From NCBI GenBank assembly GCA_963711465.1, contig CAVQEG010000001.1:806001-870000 (forward strand): a stretch of 64,000 nt of DNA, written 5' to 3'. Of this stretch, positions 8,574 through 15,713 are shown one piece after another. The stretch's first letter is position 1. The number at the start of each line of letters is the position of its first letter. The DNA comes from CAVQEG01 sp963711465 (GTDB lineage: Bacteria > Bacteroidota > Ignavibacteria > OLB7). The notes beneath the pieces are model-generated. The model did no database searches. It was not told the DNA's origin and saw nothing but the letters and a program-made list of their open reading frames with translations. The position numbers were made by a program, and so were the translations under genes.

Positions 8574-9078
8574 TCGTCCGAAGCGTGCCTGTACGCCGAA
8601 TTCTGTCTGCATCGCGACCGCACGCCACGGATCACTCCGTGACGCTCGGTAGCGAATGGAGGCAGTCATTTATCTGGGAGCGCGGTCACCCGCGCCCTCG
8701 AGCAGCCTACCCGGCGTCGGCGTCGCTTCGGTAGAAGCGGCGCGGAGCGGGCAACTCCGGTTCCGACGCCTGCTTGGCCTTGCTCCGCGTGGGGTTTGCA
8801 CTGCCGTCACGGTTACCCGCGACGCGGTGAGCTCTTACCTCGCCGTTTCACCCTTACCCATCGGCGTCGATCGACGACCGACAGGCGGTTTGTTTTCTGT
8901 TGCACTTTCCGTCGCCTCTGCCATCCGGCACCTCCGAGGAGGCACACAGACTGCATCGGCGCCCAGCCGTTAACTGGCACGCTGCCCTGTGGAGTTCGGA
9001 CGTTCCTCCCCGGGTCGATGCCCATTCACGACCGTGAAGGCCACCACCCGAGGCGACTGCCCGGCACACTCCGGACGA
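8574..9078 (-). ncRNA. rnpB: RNase P RNA (bacterial type A)
   Basis: On the minus strand the conserved RNase P blocks appear in order: GAGGAACGTCCGAACTCCAC with ACAGGGCAG, then AGAAAACAAACCGCC, GGGTAAGGGTGAAACGGCGA with GTAAGAGCTCACCGC, AGATAAATGACTGCC and ACAGAATTCGGCGTAC. Ends were set by helix P1: the 5' arm (9061-9078) pairs with the 3' arm (8574-8590) over about 17 bases with a few G-U pairs. P2 pairs GGGCAGTC with GACTGCC. The RNA cleaves tRNA leaders. At about 505 nucleotides it is longer than most type A forms. The first block reads GGAACGTCC where GGAAAGTCC is usual. Confidence 0.95.
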
Positions 9079-9094
9079 ATACTTCAAAGAACTC

Positions 9095-9117
9095 GGGCCC
9101 GCCTTTCGAGCGGGCCC
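9095..9117 (-). terminator. Hairpin between the zinc-ribbon gene and rnpB
   Basis: GGGCCCGC pairs with GCGGGCCC around a seven-base loop. On the minus strand it follows the stop of the zinc-ribbon gene at 9151 and precedes the rnpB 5' end. Only a short T-rich stretch (GTTCTTTG) follows. Confidence 0.65.
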
Positions 9118-9150
9118 CGACAGACAATTGCGTCGATGGGAGCGATCGAA

Positions 9151-9876
9151 TCAGACGATGGAAATCGAATCGGCGATTTCCTCGTCGACGATGATCCGGC
9201 CGCAGTGTTCGCATCGGAAGATGCGATCGTTGCGACGCATTTCGACGAGCGTCTGCGGCGTGATCGAGCGGTAGCAACCCGAACAGGCGCCCTTGCGGAC
9301 TTTGACGACGGCGTCGGAATGCGCGGTGCGAATGTGCTCGTAGGTGGCGAGGAGTTCCGCTGACAATTGCTTGAGCAGGTCCTCACGTGTCGAGCGGAGA
9401 TCGGAAATCTCGTCGGAGTGTGTCTCGCGGAGCGTCGTCAGGGTGGACCTCTTCGATTCGAGGTCGGTCATGACGTCATCGCGCTGCCGTGAGAGCATTT
9501 CGATCTCCTTCATCAGCGAGGCCTCAGTGGTGTCGAACGACGAAAGGTTGCGTTCGGCAGTATGAAGCTCCTCTTCAGCAGCGGTGATCTCGTTGGTCGT
9601 CGCCTCGTACTCCTTGTTGTTCCGGACGGTCCGCAGTCGCTCGTTGAGATCGCGGATCCGCTCGCGCAGTTCCTCGATCGAGATGTTTGCATTGCTGCGA
9701 CCGCCGCGGAGCTCCCGGAGCTTTTCCTCCTCGGCTTCCAGTGCGGTCTTCAGCGACTCGCTCTGTTGCTGCAGAGCATCGACCTCCTCCGGCAGGTCGC
9801 CTCCACCTTCGTCGAGTTCATCGAGTTCGGTGTCAATCTGCTGCAGCTTGTAGAGCGCGCGAAGTACTTCTTCCAC
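9151..9876 (-). CDS. Coiled-coil protein with C-terminal C4 zinc ribbon (COG1579-like)
   Basis: This 241-residue protein has a long antiparallel coiled coil (about residues 5-180, with heptads such as LQQQSESLKTALEAEEEKLR). A C-terminal zinc ribbon follows, with paired cysteines CSGCYRSI and CEHCGRII. This is the layout of the widely conserved COG1579/zf-RING_7 family, whose role is unresolved and often assigned to nucleic-acid binding. It follows the Nif3-like gene after 51 bases. Conservation of the Nif3 and zinc-ribbon neighbourhood in many bacteria is known and supports the call. Confidence 0.85.
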   Translation of the reverse strand: MEEVLRALYKLQQIDTELDELDEGGGDLPEEVDALQQQSESLKTALEAEEEKLRELRGGRSNANISIEELRERIRDLNERLRTVRNNKEYEATTNEITAAEEELHTAERNLSSFDTTEASLMKEIEMLSRQRDDVMTDLESKRSTLTTLRETHSDEISDLRSTREDLLKQLSAELLATYEHIRTAHSDAVVKVRKGACSGCYRSITPQTLVEMRRNDRIFRCEHCGRIIVDEEIADSISIV

Positions 9877-9927
9877 GATGGTTCGCCTCCGTTCGAATCA
9901 ACGGTGTATGGGTGCAATAATATAGGA

Positions 9928-10743
9928 CTACACGAGGTAGCGGATCGGGTTGGTCGGCTCGTCGATGGCGATGACGTCGACCGTTGCAGGGCCGGCCGCC
10001 AGGGCGTGGCGAACCAGTGAGGTCAGACCCGATAATACGAATCGTTCGGACTCCGCGTGGCCGGGATCGATCACGGGAATGCGGTCGTTGGCCGCGTGGA
10101 ACGCATGGTAGCGGACGTCCGCGGTGAGGATCGCATCGGCTCCCATCGCCACGGCCCGGTCGTAGTAGCTCATGCCGCTGCCGCCGAGGATCGCCAGACG
10201 CGCGACACGCGGAGATGCACCTGTCGGCGTGGCCGCCGGAGCGCTCCACCGCACGACCGCCGCAGCGGTAGCCTTCCGGACACGTTCGGCGACGTCCTCC
10301 AGCGGCAGCGCGTCGCTGAACGTGCCGATGGCTCCCATGCCAGCTCCCGGCAGTACGTCGCTGGCTTCGAGCGGCCGGATGTCGTGCAGCCCCATCTCTC
10401 GCGCGAGGAGCCGACTGGTTCCCTGCGGATGCGCGTCGAAGGCGGTGTGAACGACGTACAGCGCGATCCCTCTTCGAATGAGCTCGATCGCCACGCGGCC
10501 GATGCGCTCGCCTGTGGTGATCGCCGCCGCCGCGGGATAGAAGAGAGGATGGAAGACGACGAGCAGTCCGGCCTCGGCCTCCACTGCCCGCTTCACGACA
10601 CGCTCGGTTGCCTCGTACGCCACCGCCACGACCGGCACATCGCCATCGGACGGCATAAGCTGCAGTCCGACCGGATCCCCGTCGACGGCGAGATCCAGGG
10701 GCAGATCATGCGAAATCGTGGCAACGAGCTGCGCTACGGTCAT
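9928..10743 (-). CDS. Nif3-like dinuclear metal-centre protein (GTP cyclohydrolase I type 2 family)
   Basis: The 271-residue product shows the Nif3 signatures: MPSDGDVPVVAVAYEATERV, the metal-site stretch LLVVFHPLFYP, VVHTAFDAHPQGTSRLLA, and the C-terminal GGSGMSYYDRAVAMGADAIL, TADVRYHAF and PVIDPGHAESE. The family usually has two adjacent His in the first site (HHP), and here the first is Phe (FHP). Activity is unproven for most members. The start at 10743 gives MTVAQLVATIS, the conserved N-terminus; a longer start at 10806 overlaps the upstream lipoprotein gene. It lies in a minus-strand run with the lipoprotein and zinc-ribbon genes. Confidence 0.87.
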   Translation of the reverse strand: MTVAQLVATISHDLPLDLAVDGDPVGLQLMPSDGDVPVVAVAYEATERVVKRAVEAEAGLLVVFHPLFYPAAAAITTGERIGRVAIELIRRGIALYVVHTAFDAHPQGTSRLLAREMGLHDIRPLEASDVLPGAGMGAIGTFSDALPLEDVAERVRKATAAAVVRWSAPAATPTGASPRVARLAILGGSGMSYYDRAVAMGADAILTADVRYHAFHAANDRIPVIDPGHAESERFVLSGLTSLVRHALAAGPATVDVIAIDEPTNPIRYLV

Positions 10744-10786
10744 GGAGAATTCGGTGCGTTGCGGAGCGGACAGGAAGGACGCGACG

Positions 10787-11380
10787 CTACGGAGAGGCCG
10801 TCCCAAGCTCGAGGTAGTGCTTCAGCAGCGACGTCGAATTTCTGCCGGGCGCTCCCAGATCGGTCTTCACCGTGAAGTCCGTCGCGTCGGCATCCCAGAA
10901 GATCACCGGCATTTCCTCACCACCGTACGTGCCGTTCGTCTTGGCAATCTTCTCGCCGGCCAGACTCTTGAACTTGCCGCCGTAGAGCATCCACGGGCCG
11001 GTGTCCTTGTAGCGGTACAGCCCGACGTCGGAAGGCCTGCCGAAGGTGAAGGAGATCTCGCCATCGAGCTGATCGCCGTTCTGGTAGATCCGTTTGGTGA
11101 CGTTCTCGAGCAGGTAGTGCTCATCTTCGAACGACTTCCCGTGCAGGTAATCCTCCAGCAGCTCTTTGTAGTCGACGACGCTGTAGTCGGTGGTGTCCTC
11201 GGAGATCGAGCCGATGTTTCGAAAGACGATTCGGCCCGTGCCGGATCCGTCGGAATTGAGGTGGAAGGTGTACTCCTTCGACTCGACCATCAGACAGCCG
11301 GAGAGCGACAGAGCGCCAACAACGCAGAGCGCCAGCAGCACGAGCTGCGGCGCGACGTGTGAGAGGTGGATTCGGTTCAT
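10787..11380 (-). CDS. Lipoprotein of unknown function
   Basis: The 197-residue product has a lipoprotein signal ending LSLSGC, so Cys29 is the likely lipidated residue. The mature part is beta-rich (KEYTFHLNSDGSGTGRIVF, DGEISFTFGRPSDVGLYRY). I do not recognise the family. The product is probably anchored in the envelope. It sits just upstream of the Nif3-like gene (43 bases) and downstream of tRNA-Ser, and may be first in that operon. Confidence 0.75.
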   Translation of the reverse strand: MNRIHLSHVAPQLVLLALCVVGALSLSGCLMVESKEYTFHLNSDGSGTGRIVFRNIGSISEDTTDYSVVDYKELLEDYLHGKSFEDEHYLLENVTKRIYQNGDQLDGEISFTFGRPSDVGLYRYKDTGPWMLYGGKFKSLAGEKIAKTNGTYGGEEMPVIFWDADATDFTVKTDLGAPGRNSTSLLKHYLELGTASP

Positions 11381-11450
11381 CGTTTGGGCGGGAATCGGTC
11401 CTCCCGAATGAGGACGCAGGAACCTCGGCGATGCGATACCGGTGAGAGAG

Positions 11451-11533
11451 CGGAGGGCGAGGGACTCGAACCCCCACAGGCTTGCGCCCGGCGGTTTTCA
11501 AGACCGCTGCAATACCAATTATGCGAGCCCTCC
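11451..11533 (-). tRNA. tRNA-Ser (anticodon UGA)
   Basis: The minus strand folds as a class II tRNA. The acceptor GGAGGGC pairs with GCCCTCC, the anticodon stem GCGGT pairs with ACCGC around the loop CTTGAAA giving anticodon TGA, the long variable arm is GGGCGCAAGCCT, and the T arm is GGGGGTTCGAGTCCC. The discriminator is G, as in tRNA-Ser. The CCA end is not encoded. Confidence 0.95.
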
Positions 11534-11549
11534 AGACAACGGAAGACTC

Positions 11550-11557
11550 CCAATATA
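11550..11557 (-). promoter_or_regulatory. Putative -7 promoter box (TATATTGG) for tRNA-Ser
   Basis: On the minus strand TATATTGG ends 16 bases before the mature tRNA 5' end, a fitting position for the TAnnTTTG-type box. One base differs from the consensus. Confidence 0.35.
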
Positions 11558-11564
11558 CAGCGCA

Positions 11565-13394
11565 TCACTCGGCCCCGGCAAGGGCGCCCTCGTCGATCAG
11601 GTCGCCACCGTCGCGGTTCTGCAGCGCCACCAGCCGGGCGAACGTGCCTCTGGCGTCGATCAGTTCGCGATAGCTGCCGAACTCGACGACGGCACCGTTG
11701 CGGATGACCGCGATCTGTCGGGCGTTGCGAATCGTGCTCAGCCGATGGGCAATCACGAACGTCGTGCGCCCCCGCATCACGCGCTCGAGCGCCTGCTGGA
11801 CCAGTCGCTCCGACTCCGCATCGAGCGAACTGGTCGCCTCGTCGAGGATCAGTATCGAGGGGTTCTTCAGAATCGCCCGGGCAATTGCCACGCGCTGCCG
11901 CTGACCGCCAGAGAGCTGCACGCCCCGCTCACCGACGATCGTGTCGAATCCCCCCGGAAACGACTCGATGAATTCCAGAGCGTTCGCCATCCGTGCCGCC
12001 CCCCGTATCCGGTCGGTCGTCGCGTCGGGATCGCCGTAGGCGATGTTCTCAGCAATCGTCCCTCCGAACAGCACGATGTCCTGCGGAACGATTCCGACAT
12101 GGCTGCGGTAGTCAGCCAGCCCGTATCCGCTGGCCGGTTCGCCGTCGACGATGATCTCGCCCGTCGTCGGTTCATAGAACCGCATCAGCAGTCCGGTGAT
12201 CGTCGACTTGCCGGCACCCGAGGGACCGACCAGTGCGAGGGTCGACCCTGAGGGAACGCGGAAGGAAACGCCTCGCAGCACGGGCACGTCGGGACGGGAG
12301 GGATAGGCGAATTCCACGTCACGAAATTCCACCTCGCCCCGCAGCCTCGGACGCTCGGCGCTGAGCGTGACCGACTCGGCTGTCGACTCGAAGAGCTCGC
12401 GCACGCGTTCGCTGGCTCCAAGCGCGCGCTGCAGCATGCCGTAGAGGTCGGCGAAACTGCCCATCGCGCCGCCGACGAACACGGCATAGAGCACGAAGGA
12501 AGTGAGCTGACCCAGCGAGATCCCTCCGGTCTGAACCATCCGCCCGCCGTACCAGATCACGCCGACGATTCCTCCGAAAAGGATGAACATCACCAGCGCG
12601 ATGAACGCCGCGCGTGCCCGTGCCACGCTAAGCGAGGTGCCGATGATTTCTCGAAGCTTTGACTGAATTCTCGTCGATTCGCGTTCCTCGGCCGTGAAGG
12701 CCTTGACGACCGTTATTCCCTGGAAGGTCTCCTCGATGCCGGTCGAGAGCTCCGCGTAGAGATCCTGCACCCGCTTCGATGCCCTGCGAATCGCGCGGCC
12801 GAAGACGACCGCGAGTGCAGTGACGACCGGTACGCAGAAGAGAATCACCAGCGTGAGCCGAGGCGACGTGTACGCGACGAGCGCGATGCCGCCGACGAGA
12901 ATCACCATCTGCCGAATGAGTTCGCTGGTGGTGATCGTCAACGTCTGCTGGATCATCCCGATGTCGTTGTTGATCCGGCTGGTCAGTTCGCCGACGCGAT
13001 TGCCGTGGAAGAAGCTCATCGGCAGTCGGACGACCTGCGCGTAGAGGTCGCGACGCAGGTCGGCAAGCGAGCGTTCCGACACCTCGGCAACGAAGTACGT
13101 CCGAACGAAGCTGAACACCGACTGCAGCGCGAGCACTCCGAGCATCACCAGCGTCAGCGAGCCGAGGTTGTGTCGCAGATCCGGGCCGGGGTGCATGGCG
13201 GCGTCGATGAGCAGACCGGTGAAACCGGGAAAGGCGAGGCCCGCGAGCGACGAGAGGAGAAGGGCGATCAGCGAGATCGTGAACTTGCCCCTGTACGGCC
13301 TCAGATATCCCAGCAGGAACCGACTCGCCTTCAACGACTCACGGTTGATCCGGGACTTCGGCAGGTCGAAATACGAAGGGGTTCGTTTGGCCAT
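11565..13394 (-). CDS. MsbA-like ABC exporter (fused membrane and ATPase domains)
   Basis: This 609-residue half-transporter has an N-terminal six-helix ABC exporter domain (about 30-320) and a nucleotide-binding domain. The latter has Walker A GPSGAGKST, signature LSGGQRQRVAIARA, Walker B ILILDEATSSLD and the H-loop VIAHRLSTI. It would act as a homodimer at the inner membrane, exporting lipids, lipopolysaccharide core or drugs. MsbA is the closest type by layout, but substrate cannot be read from sequence. It starts 26 bases after the T9SS subtilase gene on the same strand. Confidence 0.88.
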   Translation of the reverse strand: MAKRTPSYFDLPKSRINRESLKASRFLLGYLRPYRGKFTISLIALLLSSLAGLAFPGFTGLLIDAAMHPGPDLRHNLGSLTLVMLGVLALQSVFSFVRTYFVAEVSERSLADLRRDLYAQVVRLPMSFFHGNRVGELTSRINNDIGMIQQTLTITTSELIRQMVILVGGIALVAYTSPRLTLVILFCVPVVTALAVVFGRAIRRASKRVQDLYAELSTGIEETFQGITVVKAFTAEERESTRIQSKLREIIGTSLSVARARAAFIALVMFILFGGIVGVIWYGGRMVQTGGISLGQLTSFVLYAVFVGGAMGSFADLYGMLQRALGASERVRELFESTAESVTLSAERPRLRGEVEFRDVEFAYPSRPDVPVLRGVSFRVPSGSTLALVGPSGAGKSTITGLLMRFYEPTTGEIIVDGEPASGYGLADYRSHVGIVPQDIVLFGGTIAENIAYGDPDATTDRIRGAARMANALEFIESFPGGFDTIVGERGVQLSGGQRQRVAIARAILKNPSILILDEATSSLDAESERLVQQALERVMRGRTTFVIAHRLSTIRNARQIAVIRNGAVVEFGSYRELIDARGTFARLVALQNRDGGDLIDEGALAGAE

Positions 13395-13420
13395 GGGCGT
13401 TCCTCAATCCATCCTCGTTC

Positions 13421-15577
13421 TCAACGGACGACCACCACGGCACCGGTGTGGATGGCTGCGCCGACAATGAGGTGGTAGTAGTACGCGCCGGCGGGCAGGC
13501 CGCTGGCGTCGAAGTACTCGTAGTAGTGCCCCGGAATCCGATAGTCGTTGTCGACGAGTACAGCGACGCGTTGACCGCGCGAATTGAACACCTCGAGCGT
13601 GACGTCGGCTGCATGTTCGACGGTGAAGTCGATCAGCGTCCGGTCGCTGAGCGGGTTCGGCGTGGCGCCGGTCACCGATTCGTCCGGAACGGCCAGCGCA
13701 TAGCAGAGCGTACTCTGGTCGTTTGGCTGCAGTCCGATCATACCGTTCGATGCGTTCGGTGCCAGCGATACTGACGTATGTCGCAGCAACCGTCCATCGG
13801 CAAGCGAGCGGAACGTGATGTCGAGACTGTCCGCCGGCCGGACGACACCATCGGCGGCCTCGCGTGGAAGCACCCACCTGGCAATGCCGACGCGCGGCTG
13901 CCGGACGGACGAGGTGCGAAGCGCCCCGCTGGTCAGATCGCGCACTTCCAGCTCGACTGCGCTTTCCAGATCGCTCGATCCGCCCGGCAGCGCGTCGTCG
14001 AGCGATGCCGCATCGTGGGCGACGAACGCCGCGACGGCGAGCGATGTGGCTCCAAGCTGCACCACGGGTGCGCCGACCACCGGCCGCAGGAAGCTCAACG
14101 CCTCCAGAAGACTGTCGACGCGAACGAGGCCGTATCCAAGTGCCGTATCCGGGTGAGTTGCCTGCGAAGCCGTTGAGGTCAGCAGCGAACGGACTTCCCA
14201 TGGTCGCAGTTCCGGCGCGGCCGAGAGCAGCAGCGCGACCGTCGAAGCGACCATCGGCGAGGCGAACGACGTTCCCTGGCCGGTCGCAAACTGACGGAAG
14301 TCATCGGCCGACGCTGCCCAGTTGCCGACACCGAAGCCGTCGACATCGGGCTTGACCGGTCGCCGGCTTCCCGGTCCCCGCGAACTGAAGGAGGCGACCC
14401 TTCCGAGAGAATCCACCGCCGCGGCAGCAATCGCGGAGTCCGCTTCGGCGGGAACACCGACGTAGCGATAGCTGAAGTTGTCGTTGCCCGCGGCCACCAC
14501 GCACACCATGCCCAGATGCGTCGCATAGTTGATTCCCCGCGAGGCAAACGCGGTGTGACCATCGAGCTCGGAGTAGTCGAACGCCTTCTCGGGAGCGTCG
14601 AACGTGGTGTACCCGAGTGACGTATTGGTCACGTCGACGCCAAGTGCCTCCATCCACTCCAGCGCAGCGACGAAGTTGTCCTCTTCGACATGGCGCTCCG
14701 AGCGGATGTCTTCGGTCTTGGCAAGGACGAACGTCGCGAATGGAGCGCCGCCGACGAGCGTGTCCGGTCGCCGGGCACCGATGATGCTTGCGACGTTCGT
14801 TCCGTGCTCCTGTGCGCGCAGACCCTGTTCCGACGGTTCATCGTAGACGATCGAGTCGTGGTTGACGAAGTCGTATTCGGCGAGCACGCGCGAGCCCAGA
14901 TCGAAGAGCCCGGCGGAGCGCCAGTCGAACCCCGCGTCGGTGATGCCGACGAGCACGCCGGAGCCCGCGATGCCGATACGGTGCGCCGCGTCGATTCCCA
15001 TGATCCGATTCTGGTAATCGCTCAGTCCATATCGCCCGACGATGCAGCCACCATGGGTGTCGGCCTCTCCAACGTCGGTGGTCGAGAGCGATGGCGTCGT
15101 GCTCGGCCGCTCGAACGGGCGGACGAACCGCTCGCGCACCGCACCCATCACCATCGAGGAATCCACGCACTGCAGCGACCGCACCCGCTGGTATATCGCC
15201 GAGTCGGCAATGATCATCACGGTGTTGAACCACCGCGACTGCTGTGCGATGACCGCACCGGTGGCGGCGATCGAATCGACGTACGGCTCGAAGAGCGGAA
15301 GATCCCTGGTGGTAACGAGGCTGTCAGGTGGGAGAACTTTGCCGCGGCGGCGCATCGCTCGATCGCTCAGATGCTCCGCAGCCCGATCGTACCATGGATC
15401 GGACCGCTGCAGTACCCGTTCGGGCGTTCCCTTGTCGCGCAGATAGACGCGATAGTACCGACTCGTATCCTGGCCGCTGGCCGCCTGTGAACCGAAGAGA
15501 CTCAGCAGCGCAAGCACGATCAGTGCCGTCGAGTGCGGGCGGATGTGCACGAACCTTGACAGGGGAGAATCATGCAT
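13421..15577 (-). CDS. Subtilisin-family (S8) protease with T9SS sorting domain
   Basis: This 718-residue exported serine protease has a signal peptide ending near AASGQ. The catalytic triad is Asp214 (GITDAGFDW), His258 (EHGTNVASIIGA) and Ser437 (GQGTSFASPMVAS), with oxyanion Asn365 (VAAGNDN). The last 80 or so residues form a type A T9SS signal: NPLSDRTLIDFTVE, VTLEVFNSRGQRVAVL, LPAGAYYYHL. The enzyme is therefore predicted to cross the outer membrane and be attached to the surface or released. Residues 40-170 look like a propeptide-like region. An MsbA-like transporter gene follows after 26 bases. Confidence 0.9.
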   Translation of the reverse strand: MHDSPLSRFVHIRPHSTALIVLALLSLFGSQAASGQDTSRYYRVYLRDKGTPERVLQRSDPWYDRAAEHLSDRAMRRRGKVLPPDSLVTTRDLPLFEPYVDSIAATGAVIAQQSRWFNTVMIIADSAIYQRVRSLQCVDSSMVMGAVRERFVRPFERPSTTPSLSTTDVGEADTHGGCIVGRYGLSDYQNRIMGIDAAHRIGIAGSGVLVGITDAGFDWRSAGLFDLGSRVLAEYDFVNHDSIVYDEPSEQGLRAQEHGTNVASIIGARRPDTLVGGAPFATFVLAKTEDIRSERHVEEDNFVAALEWMEALGVDVTNTSLGYTTFDAPEKAFDYSELDGHTAFASRGINYATHLGMVCVVAAGNDNFSYRYVGVPAEADSAIAAAAVDSLGRVASFSSRGPGSRRPVKPDVDGFGVGNWAASADDFRQFATGQGTSFASPMVASTVALLLSAAPELRPWEVRSLLTSTASQATHPDTALGYGLVRVDSLLEALSFLRPVVGAPVVQLGATSLAVAAFVAHDAASLDDALPGGSSDLESAVELEVRDLTSGALRTSSVRQPRVGIARWVLPREAADGVVRPADSLDITFRSLADGRLLRHTSVSLAPNASNGMIGLQPNDQSTLCYALAVPDESVTGATPNPLSDRTLIDFTVEHAADVTLEVFNSRGQRVAVLVDNDYRIPGHYYEYFDASGLPAGAYYYHLIVGAAIHTGAVVVVR

Positions 15578-15637
15578 TGAAAGGCGTCGAATAGAGGGTC
15601 GGGCGATGTAACGAATTGGCCCCGCTCGTATGAAGGC

Positions 15638-15674
15638 CTCCAGTGGAAGTGTATATTTGAAAGCTCCAGTGGAA
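15638..15674 (+). promoter_or_regulatory. Promoter box flanked by two TCCAGTGGA palindromes (candidate operator)
   Basis: TATATTTG at 15652-15659 is an exact TAnnTTTG box, 54 bases before the E1 start codon. It lies between two copies of CTCCAGTGGAA (15638-15648 and 15664-15674). The core TCCAGTGGA of each copy is a perfect palindrome, and the two centres are 26 bases apart. That spacing suits cooperative binding of a dimeric regulator over the promoter. Regulator identity unknown. Confidence 0.5.
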
Positions 15675-15713
15675 ACAGACCTCCATAAGCCCAGAACGTA
15701 TCAATATAGTCCA

